A stretch of 59,643 nucleotides of DNA from Ectocarpus siliculosus. Taxonomy: Eukaryota; Sar; Phaeophyceae; Ectocarpales; Ectocarpaceae. The notes under the pieces were generated by a model. It worked only from the letters and a program-made list of their open reading frames with translations, had not been told where the DNA came from and made no database searches. The DNA is taken from contig FN649741.1 in assembly GCA_000310025.1 (NCBI GenBank), forward strand, positions 4,522,737 through 4,582,379, written 5' to 3'. Numbering within the stretch: the stretch's first letter is position 1; every line of letters begins with the position of its first letter. Positions 44,398 through 55,900 of this stretch are shown here, piece by piece. Position numbers and translations under genes: made by a program.

Positions 44398-45742
44398 CTC
44401 TTGTCCGGTGATGAGGCCTTGTTCTTCAAGATGCCACCACTTGGTTTTGCTGCACATCTTGCTGACTTCTGCTGCTCGTTTTCTTTTTGCTGCCTTCAAC
44501 TCCCGCTGGACCTTTGATCCATTGGAAGGATTCCACCTGTTATCGGAGGGTGCGATTGAGAGCAGGTATTGTTTGACCGATAAGATACAAACTTTCGAAA
44601 GGCGACGTCCCGACGAACATAGCTCGTTTGGCATCTGCGAACTCCATACCCGTTCACATCTGTGCAAATTTTATTGCCCCCAACAAGTTTTCCGTCCCCC
44701 CGAAGCAACCCCAAGAACGCATCAATTTCTTACCACATGTGTGTGCATCGTTGGATCACGCTGGAATTTGAAGCCGAGCTATGGCGTGTGTGCTTGGCTC
44801 TGTTGTTGCGGATGGCCGTCTGCATGCTCTTCTTAAGTTTGCCGGTGACGCATTCCTTGCTGGCGTATAGGTGCTGCGAGCGGCAAAGCGAAAAGACGAT
44901 GGAGATGTTGAAACGAGATACGCAGATGTGCATCAATGCAGAGCATTTTGACAATATACGCAAATGTGCATAAATGTAGAGCATTTTGACAAAGTGGGCC
45001 TGTTGCAAAACTATAATGAGATAAAGGAAAAACACACCTTACCGTGACATTGGTGTGCTCGAGCACCGTGGTGAATGTTTGCCAAGTTTCCGGTTGGACA
45101 CGCCATGTCTCGCCCACGTTGATGCACCAGATATGGCCTGCCTTCAGCACATCGCCGAGCTGAATAAGCTGCTCGTCTCGCAATCCATTGCTCATATTTT
45201 GAATGTAGAGCGCTTGGCAGCTGCTGTTGTGCTCAAGTGCTTCCAACACTTTACCAATGACAAGCGTGCCCACGTCCGCTGGTAGATAATGATGGAGCTT
45301 TAGCACATCGACACGCTGATCATTCGCTCGGATTAGGTCAAGCAACTTCACCAGGCAGGGTTTCTCGACCTCGGAGTACCCCGGTACCCGAATCGACCTT
45401 CTCGGCACGGTGGGAGCGTTGGTGTTGCTGCTGCTGATAACGCGCACTCTCCGGTCCGAGTCACCTCCCCCTCGGACGCCAATGACGCCGCCACCGCCGT
45501 TGCTGATATTGATGTCTGATCCAATAGTCTGCATCACACAGCGGTAAGGGGACGGGTGGGGGCGCCGGCGATCATCAGGTTTAAAACCACCAGTCTACCA
45601 ACAGCCGGAATCACAAGCATCATTCCTACAGCAACTAAGGCAAACTCTTCTCGCATCTCGCTTACCTCTTCTCCGCTCGTCGCCACTGGTGACGCCGCAG
45701 ACTCCAGTGCCTTTTCTTCTTCTTCACCGTCCTTGCCCGCCG
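44398..45742 (-). CDS. Partial host gene, at least 4 exons, stramenopile-type repeat domain
   Basis: Exons with consistent phases: 45742-45666 (ends TSGEE), 45528-45043 (phase 0 to 0), 44873-44734, and 44536-44398. The second exon has LRR-like pieces (VLKLHHYLPADVGTLVIG; LEALEHNSSCQALYIQ) and the motif HIWCINVGETWRV. The third and fourth continue with HLYASKECVTGKL, AIRNNRAKHTRHS, and a tryptophan pair before NPSNGSKVQRELK. I have seen this run of motifs in many stramenopile proteins but cannot name a domain. 5' exons lie upstream (the first listed exon begins in mid-codon), and the 3' end may be at about 44082. Function unknown. Confidence 0.6.
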
Positions 45743-46980
45743 CTGTTGCCGCAAGGTTGATCACTAATTTGTACCTCGACTGCCTAATGTTGCCTTCGTT
45801 TGTGCTCACCTTTTGACCTAATGGTATAATTTGTTGTTTGTAGAAGTCTGTCGTGGGTAATCTAGCGCCGGAAAGAGTGGAGGGTCCAGCAAAGGTGATG
45901 TATGTAGGGAAGGGTGATGACGGTCTGGTCGGAGTAACCGTGCCATCCTTTCCGATACAGACTTACAATTTCTCTCCCGCGCAAAATTTGGCGAGTTTAC
46001 ATCAGAGTAGTTTTTGGATTCTGTCGTGTAAACCATCATTTGTGTTGAGAATATCGCAGTTTTTCTAGGTTAAGTGCGTGACCTGTTAACACGCGACTGC
46101 CCCGAAAACGATTTTTACCGGGTCTCTCTTGTTCACCTTTGGCGGAGGTGGACGCACCGGCGTCGACGGAATCACTTGCACAGGCACACAGTTCCTGTGG
46201 TCGGGGTGTGTGACAGCGCAGAAACAAGATGCAGAGCTTTAGAGTCGTAGAGAGCATTGAGTGCATCTCTCACTCTCCTGCTATGTCGCCCACTGTACCA
46301 GAGGGTCAAGGGCCGACCAGGCAGCCAAAATTGTAACCAATTCGTACATAATAGCAAATTGCACACGCGATTATGACGACTGGTGGTAAATTTATCCACA
46401 CAAGCCTTCGAATGTTTGAAGACGATAAAACTTTTTTCGGCTGTATCAATCATGACATGACCCCAGTGGTCTGATGAATACGAATCGTGTTCGCGTAACA
46501 CGAGCTCGTGAGTTCGATCCCCGGGTACCGCTTCAGTCAAGGCCTTATTATTCTCACGTCCGCTTCAGTTAAGGCATCAAACGTATAGTTGAAGCTCTAA
46601 CACGGTTAACAAGCAGAGGGGATCAGTATTCTTGAGATATCCAACTCGTTTCCAATTGTGCCCCGATATAGTCGGCTGTTCGGCGAGGGTTGCTTATGTT
46701 TGGACGCAACGTTGTGTGTGGTATGTTGAAACCTTAGTTTTTTTGGTTTAATCGGTACCTGAATTTCGCATTCCGTTAAGAAGGGAAGCGGAGCACATCA
46801 TGATCGCATCGTTGCGACAACCCGCAACTGATGCACGAAAACAGTTTATTGATTGGATAAACTACGCTCGGGAGGCACTTCGACCGGTGGCGAGTGTCCC
46901 GACAACAACGCCTGGAACGCCAATGCAAACGATGCTCGTGATAATCATCCAACACGTCCTTATCTACACCAAGCAACAAT
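45743..46980. other. Host region without a clear gene; tRNA-like promoter boxes
   Basis: No coding exon could be supported, apart from missing 5' exons of the neighbouring gene that may lie at the left edge. At about 46458-46518 there are an A-box-like CCCAGTGGTCTG and a B-box-like GAGTTCGATCCCCG, separated as in a tRNA. A normal cloverleaf cannot be drawn (T arm unpaired, no U33). This may be a decayed tRNA or a tRNA-derived SINE. Confidence 0.35.
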
Positions 46981-49900
46981 TCAATCACAACCTTCCGAAA
47001 AACGCAGGTACTGATCGTACAACACCGGGTTTCCCCGTACAAGACTGACACCCGCATGTTCACTTGAAAAAAAATCCTTCCCCCCAACTCCAAGTTTCGA
47101 AAAGGCTTGGTTTCCGGTCAACTTCGTTCTCTTTTGCAGCAATTCACGCGATACAAAGAAAAAGTTGTGAAGCTTGTCTCCTTTGACGTTTTTCCATCCC
47201 AGCGAACGGAGAAATTTCCAGACTTTCTTGAAAGTCATTTCCTCGTCGCGAGTGCCGACTAATTCACGCACCTCCGGGCCGGGAACAGGTCCATCCGTGT
47301 TTGATCCAGCACCTGTTTTTAATATGTGACAAAAGCAGCGTAACCGGACAAAATTTACAACCATTTCACCGTTTTAGTTAAATTGTAAACGGCGAGATTT
47401 CGAACGGAATATGCCGACCGAAGCTTTGATGCCAGTTTTCATATGAACCAACAACTACAAAATTTGAATTGTATCACCTGATGCAGCCGAAACAGGTGAA
47501 GGGGCGGGGGCGGCGGCTCCGGACGCGTCGCCGGGATCGCCACCACCACAACCACCACCACCGTCCTCTTCGTCGCCTACCGTGGCTGTAGCATCTGTGA
47601 GTGGTGGGATTCAACAACGATGCAGCGTAGCTTTCTTTGGTGTGAGGTGGTTTATTTCGGCGTCCCTTGTGCTACGAGGAGTGTTCTCTACGCCAGCATT
47701 GTTGTAATGTGAAATGCACCACGCCCAAGATTGCTCACGAAATCTCGTTCCATTCACCTACTTGTACCAGGCAAGGGAACTTGGTCGGTTTTCCTGTTCA
47801 TGCTCGTCTTTGCTGGCGGAGAAAAAGCGTTTTCAGACATTTTTGTCTATTCACTGCGTGATTTCTCACACACAAAAGAGGTGTCCGGCGTGTACAACAG
47901 TTTACCACCGTAAATTGTAGGCGTCGAAATACCATGTACTCGAATGAGTGCAAAAAAATGCCTTCGGGCAATAGCTCAGCTGCAAAGCTTGAACGGCCAA
48001 TTGAGGGGATTCGGTTGTATGGATCTTGGTCCTGATAGCTGCAGTCCTCCGTAACACAGTAGCTTCAAAAGGGAGCGCTCTGTCCATCGGGGTATATTTT
48101 TCCACCGTCCTTCTAACCAACCAACCAGACGATCATTAGGCAACATAGTGCTGGTGGACCGCTTAGGGAATGCGCGCCTCGAGCAAAATTCGGAGCGGTC
48201 ACAGCTCACCGTTTCTGAACGAAGCGTCAGCGATGCCGGGGGCCCGTGGGGCAGCAGCGTCGGGGGAGGCCTGGGTGGCGGCAGCAGCGGCGGCTGGGGT
48301 TTCCATCGAACCTGGATGTTGTACCGGAGAAAAAAGCGGACCGATATGTTGTCTGGACTGCCAGGCATTTTTATTGAGGGCGGTGGTAAAATCCTGCGGT
48401 CGGGAATCTACGCAACACAACCAGAAAAGTAAAAGAAATATGACGCCCTGAAGGGCCTTTCTGCTCACCTGTTTTGAGTGTGGGCGTGGGGGGCGAGGCG
48501 GCGGAAGTACAGAAAGTGGCGCCACAAGTAGATTTAGCCGCGTCACGATTGCTGTCCGTGCCGCGTTGCCGCATCTGGAGTTGAATCTTTTGACTGCTAA
48601 GTTTTATCCACTCAAGTCTGACAATATCCCGGGACACAAACAATTGTTTGGGGTCCGTACCCAAGTCATCATATCCCATTCTCAGACATTCAGAGATTTC
48701 ATCGTCTTTCTCTTGCACATGTTCAACCTTCCCGTCAAGTTCGGCGATCCTATTCGCAAGGTCGTCGATCTCTTCCACCGCAGCGGCAAGGGTGGGAGTG
48801 TTACGAGGGCTGTTGATCTCGCTTCGCTGTACCTGGAGTTCAACCTTCATCTTTTGTAGCTGAATCAACTTGCGCTTGACAACATTCCGGGACACGGCAA
48901 ATTGTTGTACATCCCTGAACACACCAAATTCTTCGGGGTCGTACAAACCGTTGGGCAAACATTCAGTGGTCAAACTTTTTGTCAGATCCTTGTACTCGTC
49001 TTGCGCTTGTTCGATAATGGCGTCAAGTTGATGAATGGCGTCGAGTTGATGAATCTCTCCGCCGATAGCAAAGGAGGTGTTTGTACCGGAGGTGGCAGCA
49101 CGAGCCGCTTGCGTTGCGCGTTCGGGAACGTCGGGGGCACGGGCCGGGGCAAAAGTGTCGATGACAGGCGAACCTGTCCAAGCAGGGCGGGCGCGAGGGA
49201 GAGTGGAGTGTACTATTTATGGTGGAAACTACCAGAAACGGACAAACTCGGTCGAACATTCGCAAACGAGTAGTGGGTGGCAGCTTTGGGCGCGACAGGA
49301 TAAAGGGCTGCACCGGGGGGGGGCGATCGCACCAAAAAGTACACAAAAACAGTCCACAGCATTGCGGACAGAAGACTCTTTAGCGTACCTTCAGCGGCGG
49401 CAGCATCCGGAGCGGCAGAGGTGGAGCCGGGGGAAGAACGTCGTTCGGCTGCCCGCGGCGCGTGAGGAAGGGACGTGGCACGAGCGGCAGCCGCAGGAGC
49501 AGGAGCACGTCCGGCAGCAGTGGCGGTACCCACAGAAGCCATTGTTATCAACTTAAGCTTTCTAGAACAATTTGGCGAATCTTACCAACTCGGAACGATC
49601 TAGAAGAAAGACCACATTTTTCAATTTTATACGTAAACATTTGAGTGTATTGGTAGCCCACGCTGCTCACAATTCACCTTCACCATGGCAACCACCACTA
49701 CAAATTCGAAGACGAAGAAGAAAAAAAAGAGAAAGAAGAAGGCCGACATCACAACACGGCTACACGAGGTCTACAACATCAACACGCTACGAAGAAACGA
49801 CGACAAGCTTTCGCAACCGAAGTTTCAACAAACGAGTTGCCTGGAAACAGTGGGATATTCCGAGGTTTAAAAAACCCTAAAAGCTGGACCCTTGAGGAGA

Positions 49901-52900
49901 CAACTTAGTTGTTTTTATCTGTTTTTGTTCACTACAACTTAATAGTTCCGGTTTTCTTAAGTTGATATTAGTGACAGAAGCAACACCTTCGGAAGTAGCA
50001 AGATGACACAGAAAAGAGACAAGACGATGATTGGGAATAGGTGACCGGCGGTGTGAGTGTGTCAAGGATGGTTGCACTACAACATCACAGACCAGGGACT
50101 CTCGAAACATACCCTTGAGGGGCACGGGTGCACACGAGGCAGATAGTTATACGACGGTCCTGAGGGCGAAGCCGCAAACGACAGTCCTCCCGTGAAACAC
50201 CTTCGCGAATTGGAGTTTTTCAAGGAGTGGTCTGCCATCTTCAGACGCAGAAATTGACACCGCGCGCAAAAAAAATCGAATGCGAGACACAGCTTACCGT
50301 CGGTGCAAGAGGCAGCAGCAGCGGCTGGGGCCTGTGCGGCAGCAGCGGCGGCTGTTGTTTTCCGAAGACCTGCGTTTTGCATCGGAGAGAAGCAGACCAT
50401 TTGACTTGTGAAGTGTTGTCCTCAACTTGTCACGATCTACGCTGCCGAAACAACGTCGCCAACACAGGAACTGTCGACAAGACCAGAGCTCATTTGTCGG
50501 GTGCCAGAAGTACAAACACCAGTGGTTCCCGAACAAAGCAAAAAGGAGAAACGAGCAACGATAAAACCGATGGTGGTTGTTGCCTTGTTCTTATCGAAAG
50601 AGGGTCGACCAGTCAGCCGAAATTGTGAGCAACTCGTACCAAACATAGCCGCCCGCCGAGGCAGTAGCAGCAGCTGTGCGTGGTGCAATAGCATCACAAC
50701 GAAAACAACCGTGGGAAGTTCCCAGGTTGAAAAACCAGCTGGACCTTAAGGTGACACCCTTCAGAACATCCTAGCCCTATAGTGAACAATAAAATCTGCT
50801 GCTTACCTTGGTGGGTGGTCCCTCCGGCAGCATTCGAAGCGGCAGTAACAGGGGCGGCAGCACAACGCGCGGCAGGGGCCGTATAAGTAATTTTGCGGAC
50901 GGCTCTCTTATCAACGACACTGCTGCGAAATCAAGGGAACAAGGGTTTCACGTCCCCTAACTGGCCACGGTGAAATACGTCGGCGCTTTTGACTCAGCGG
51001 AATATTTACAAGTCTTGCTTCATTGTGACAAAAGTGAACTACTTGACATTCAACTGGACCACTGTTCGGACATGTAAACACAAATGTCGAGGTTGTACAT
51101 GCACTGTGCCAGGGATTCCCTTGTTCCCCTTAACGAGTACCAAATCCGGCGATGCAGGGGCAAGAGTTTCCTGGCACCGGAGTCACGAGGGGGCTCGCGA
51201 CACTATGCACGTGTGCACGGGTGCCAAACAGCGTGGTGAAGCACTGTGGCTGTACCAGCTGATTCTTGTCTTACATAGCCATATTATCGGATTTGACCAA
51301 ACAGTCGTTGATTTGATCAAGTAGCTTAGATGTCACTCGTTACAAAGACATAATGAGAAGTTCGCGATGGTCACCAATCTCCTATTTACGTCATTGTTGT
51401 TAACTGAGGAACCCCAAGAGCTGGACTCCTGTGGAGACACGATAACATCTGCAGCTTACCCTGGCGGGTTTTCTCTCCGGCAGCACCAGGAGCGGCGCTT
51501 TCAGCAGATGCATCGACAGCTTCCGGAGCTGCAGCACCAGGCGCGGCGGGAGCCGTATAAGCACGAGCAGGCCCGACACCTCCGGGATCGGTCGGTAGCT
51601 GAGGCGAAACACGACACGGGCATTTTATAAAAACAAGGCATTGTTATTATAGAAGGGCATGGTAAGAGGGGACTTCTTTCGCTTCAGTCAGGGAACGAAC
51701 ACTCTCGCAACGGGTTATTAACGATGATGCTTACAGGTGAAGTCGCGCCGGATGCGGATGCGGGGGCGGGGGCGTCGGAGGCTGGGTCGGTGGAGCTGGA
51801 CGGGGCGAGGACGCAAGCGTCGGTAGCCGCGCCTCGAGGAGCAGCAGCAGGATCGCCACCTTCGCGGAACAAAAAAAAGGTGCAAGCGGAAATCGCGAGT
51901 CAACTGTAAACACGGACAAAATGCCCTTTTGCATGCTTTTCTCTCGTGTATGGGTGCACGCGAGTCACGGGTCAGTCATCGCCAGGAGTAAGACGCCACA
52001 GGGTGGCACTACACAGTACACGATATCCACACCGGCGCCTGTACTGCTAACCTTGTTTGGAGGTGGGCGTTGGGGCCGGGGCGGCCGCAGTAAAACAGGC
52101 AGGGCCCAAGCCAGGAGCAGAACGATTTTTTCACACTCCAAGACGGCGTATTACCACCGGACCCTGTCGGACCCGGTTGGCCAAATCTTACACGAGAAAC
52201 ACGCATTCATCTTGCAGAATGACTGTTCCCCGAAGTCAACCCCACGACAAATTGGATATGGCCATCCCCGCGCTTGACCAAACCGACGACATGCACGATT
52301 ACCCGAAGTGCTTTTTTTGTGCCTCACGTTTAAGAAATGGTTTTTTTAGTGTAGATGGAATTTCACGTCTACCTGACATCAGGTAGTACCTGCAACTACC
52401 TAACCGTGGTGTTTCAATTCGTGCATCGTTGCCTGGAGTTAGGAAATGTGATCAGGGACAGGGCTGGCAAGCAGACCTCGAGGAGCGAGCGAGGGCGTAA
52501 AAGGGGGTTCGAAAAACACGCGTGCAACAAGAGAGCTATATCGACACGCGAGGTCCATCTCCGTTACTCTAACTCCGGGGGTTGACAGCGCGGCAGGACC
52601 ACGGGCGAAGTCGAGGGCGATCGCAGAGAAGAAAATGGGTTCAAAACGGGATTGAATGACTGCACTTATAAACGAGGAAAATATCCACAACATCACGGAC
52701 AAAAGACTAACCAACGTACCTTCGGCGGCGGCAGGGGCCGTAGTGGCACCAGGGGCGCCTCGGATCGTTCCCAAACCTGAGTTTTGTACCAAAGGCGGAG
52801 AGAAAAAGAGAGAGACAGATGGCGAAAGGGAGAAGGGGGGTAAGGTTCCTTGAAAAAACTAAACTTTCGAGCACTGGGCAACAAAAAGAGTGCATGCAAA

Positions 52901-55900
52901 ACCGCTGGTGGGTCACTGACAAGATGAATACGCCATGTTATGACCCGACCCGTGCACAAACACGATTTTCGGGGCATTTGCTGCTTGCCTTGATGGGAGA
53001 TCCCGCCAGCAGCAGCGGCGGGGGTAGGGTCTGCGGTAAAGCCCAAAGCAGAACTGCTTCCAGTACAGTGGGGGGCCCTCTATAGTGCCGGTTGAATAGT
53101 GCCAACTGCCGGTATAGTGCCGGTAAAATCTCTCCACACAGAAAGCGCCCTCAATAGTGCCAAACGGCACTATTGAGGGCGGGCCTGGTATAGTGCCGGT
53201 TGGGCACCACGTCAGCCCGCAATAGTGCCGGTTCACACACGCACGCACACACACCACCACACTCCCAAAATACAGACACCGTGCTGCTGCAGTCCAACAC
53301 AGCTCTACGCAGAGGCGCACCATGCCGTGTGCGGAAGGTGAACTGTGCCTTCAACAGAACAGAACGCCGAAGGCCCCTCATGGCCACGTCTGCAAGGGAG
53401 GATGTGGCGGGCGGCTCCATGGCACTTGCGGCAGCGTGGAGGGTGACTTCGAAACATCCCGCATCTGCAGTTCTTGCGTCGCTGCTAAGACTGGCAAGCG
53501 CAAAGCGACCGCAGCTGGGGTTGATGCTGGGGCGGGACCATCTAAACGTCCGACAGAGAAAGGGGGGGGGAAGAAGGCTTCTCGCGCGCGGCTGAGCAAC
53601 GCTGACAAGGTTGAGGTCCTCAAGCTGCTGGATGCCAAGATTTCTCATGAGCAGATAGCAGATCGCTTTAAGTGCTCGGAACGGCTGGTCTGCAAGGTGA
53701 ACGCTGAACGGAAGGAAGTGGAGGCTAAGGCAGCTGCAGGCGACGGAAGCCAGAAAACCGCACGCAGAGGAGACTTTCCGGAGGTAGGTAGAGTACACGA
53801 CATGCCTGGCAATTTCCTCTCGAACGTTGTTTTTCCCCGCCATTTTTCAAAAATGCCCTCATGTCGCCGATTTCTACTGCTGTACCTTTTTTTTTTTTGC
53901 CCTTCCTTGTTTCTTTGCCTTTCCCTTTTCGTCTTTTCGTATGTATCATATGGTGTTTTTTTTTTTCATGTCACCTCCTTTTTTTGTTATGTCTTTGGCC
54001 TTTGAGGTCCTCGATGTCCACACTCATAGACCTTCCGATTATTTGTCCTTGAAATTGAAAGAGCACTGTTGTGTACATATTCGCACCCGCTTTTTTTTCA
54101 AAACAAACAAGCAGGCGGACAGTGATCATGAGGACACGGGGGGCGGCCGCCGCGCCCCACCGGCTTACGGTGAACTGTCTTCTCACTTCGGCGTCCTGGA
54201 GGTGGCCGCGCGGGAGAGTGGAAACGGGGTACGTCTGCGTTCCACCTATCGAAAGCGAAGATGGCGATGATCGCGTGCGCATGCCGCTAAGGGCGTGCGC
54301 CAGACAGACATGAGAGAGTTTGTTGATGAGTGAGGGGGGGACAGCTATACCGCAGTTTTTTTCTTTTTGTTTTGTTTTATTTTTGTCCGCTTCGTTGCTG
54401 GCGCGTTTATTGGTTTTTGTTGGCGTGTCTCATCACGCAACATCGTAGGGAGGCAGCGAGGAACGTGATATTTTTTCAAGTATACTAAGTTGCACGGACA
54501 GGAGCTGTACACGGGGTTTGGCTCCGAAGGTGAATTCTGCGCGTGCATGCGGGAATGGTTTCGCGGCAAACTCAGCTATCAGAGTGGAACCCACATTTGT
54601 CTCAGAAAAGGCTGCCCCTGCCGCCCACAAAGTATATTCACCACACTCGATCCACATGCTACTCTGTTGGCCTCGCAAATGGTAAGCGATACACCATGAA
54701 CTCAAACAGCAGTGCCTCAGTAGTGCCAGACCGGCACTACTGAGGGATATCGATCACCCGAATAGTGCCGTTTGGCACTATTGAGGCACTATTCCCAGTT
54801 GTGCCGGTGCCCGCTATAGTGCCGGTGAACGCCCTGCGCACGTACCGGCACTATAGAGGGCCCCCCACTGTAGCTGTAGCGGCAGCATCCGAAGCGGTAG
54901 AAGCCTCCGGAGTTAGAGCGGGCGCTGCTACTCGGGTGGCACCAGCAGTGACGACAGCACCTAGGGTGGCGGCGGTGGATGTGGTCCCTTTCAAACCTTA
55001 TTTCGAGAGGACAAGACAAAGAGGTTGACGGATATGCTTCGATGCTAGGCTTTTTGTTGGAGACTTTGATGCACGCGAAAAAAGCGAGTTATTCATTGAC
55101 ATGTGGGACGGCCTATTGATCTTACTTTTCCCGAGGGCGGGTTCGCAAAGATGTTTTCAGCGGGATTGGTGGCAGCAGCAGGGATAGCGGCAGCGACGGA
55201 GCCAGAAATGACAGGTGTCTCAATGAGCAACTGTACTTTGGACATTTAAAATGGTATTGAGCAGCTTCCTTACCGACTCTTCTCTTCTGGCGCTTTGGCG
55301 ACCGAGCCACCAACTTGCTTCGCTGCTTCTGAAGTTCCACCATCTGAGATTCGTAACTCTGAAGAAAAGGAATCAAAAGAGTGGGGTCGTTGCTTTTAAG
55401 GTACGGAGGTCCCCCATTGATTGCGCCGTGTACTTTCCCTATCTTCTCCCGAAGGCTGTCGATCTCTTTTTTACACTCAGCGATCTCGAGGACAGAATCA
55501 TCTGCAGGACGCAAATGGCAAAGCAGAGCGGGCAAAACCGGGGGAGAATGGACAAATGTTTCAAACCACGCTTGCAGTCAAGCAGCTTCGTAGACCGCAC
55601 GACAGTTATCATCGTAGCTCAAGGTTTGTAGTACAAGTTCCATCGTGAAGGGGAAGGACCTATAATCACAGACACCGGGCTCTTGCACGCACCATCAGTA
55701 GCAGTGGCGACAGGGGCCTGGGTTGCGCCACCGGAGCTCGTTGGGTTTCCCGTCTTGCGCTTCGTGGCACGATGATTCTGAAGGTAGGCATTTAATGAAA
55801 AAGAAGTAAGAAAAATGGCAATGATTTGTTGTAACCAAGTCTTTGAGAATGTCATTTGTCTTCGAGTTCAGCGGTCGGGGTTGCATCGTTTGTCTCCGAG

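Noticed and set aside
46450-46525. Functional tRNA gene
   Set aside because: The T arm does not pair, U33 is missing and acceptor pairing is only about four base pairs.
51724-51909. Plus-strand Ala/Asp-rich gene
   Set aside because: On the minus strand the same segment is an Ala-rich exon-like piece after an AAG acceptor. Its donor-like GTAAGC falls in phase 0, so I left it out of the gene model rather than assign it to either strand.
55130-55240. Additional Ala-rich cassette of the large host gene
   Set aside because: Its donor (GTAAGA) is phase 0 and does not fit the phase 1-1 series, so it was not included in the model.
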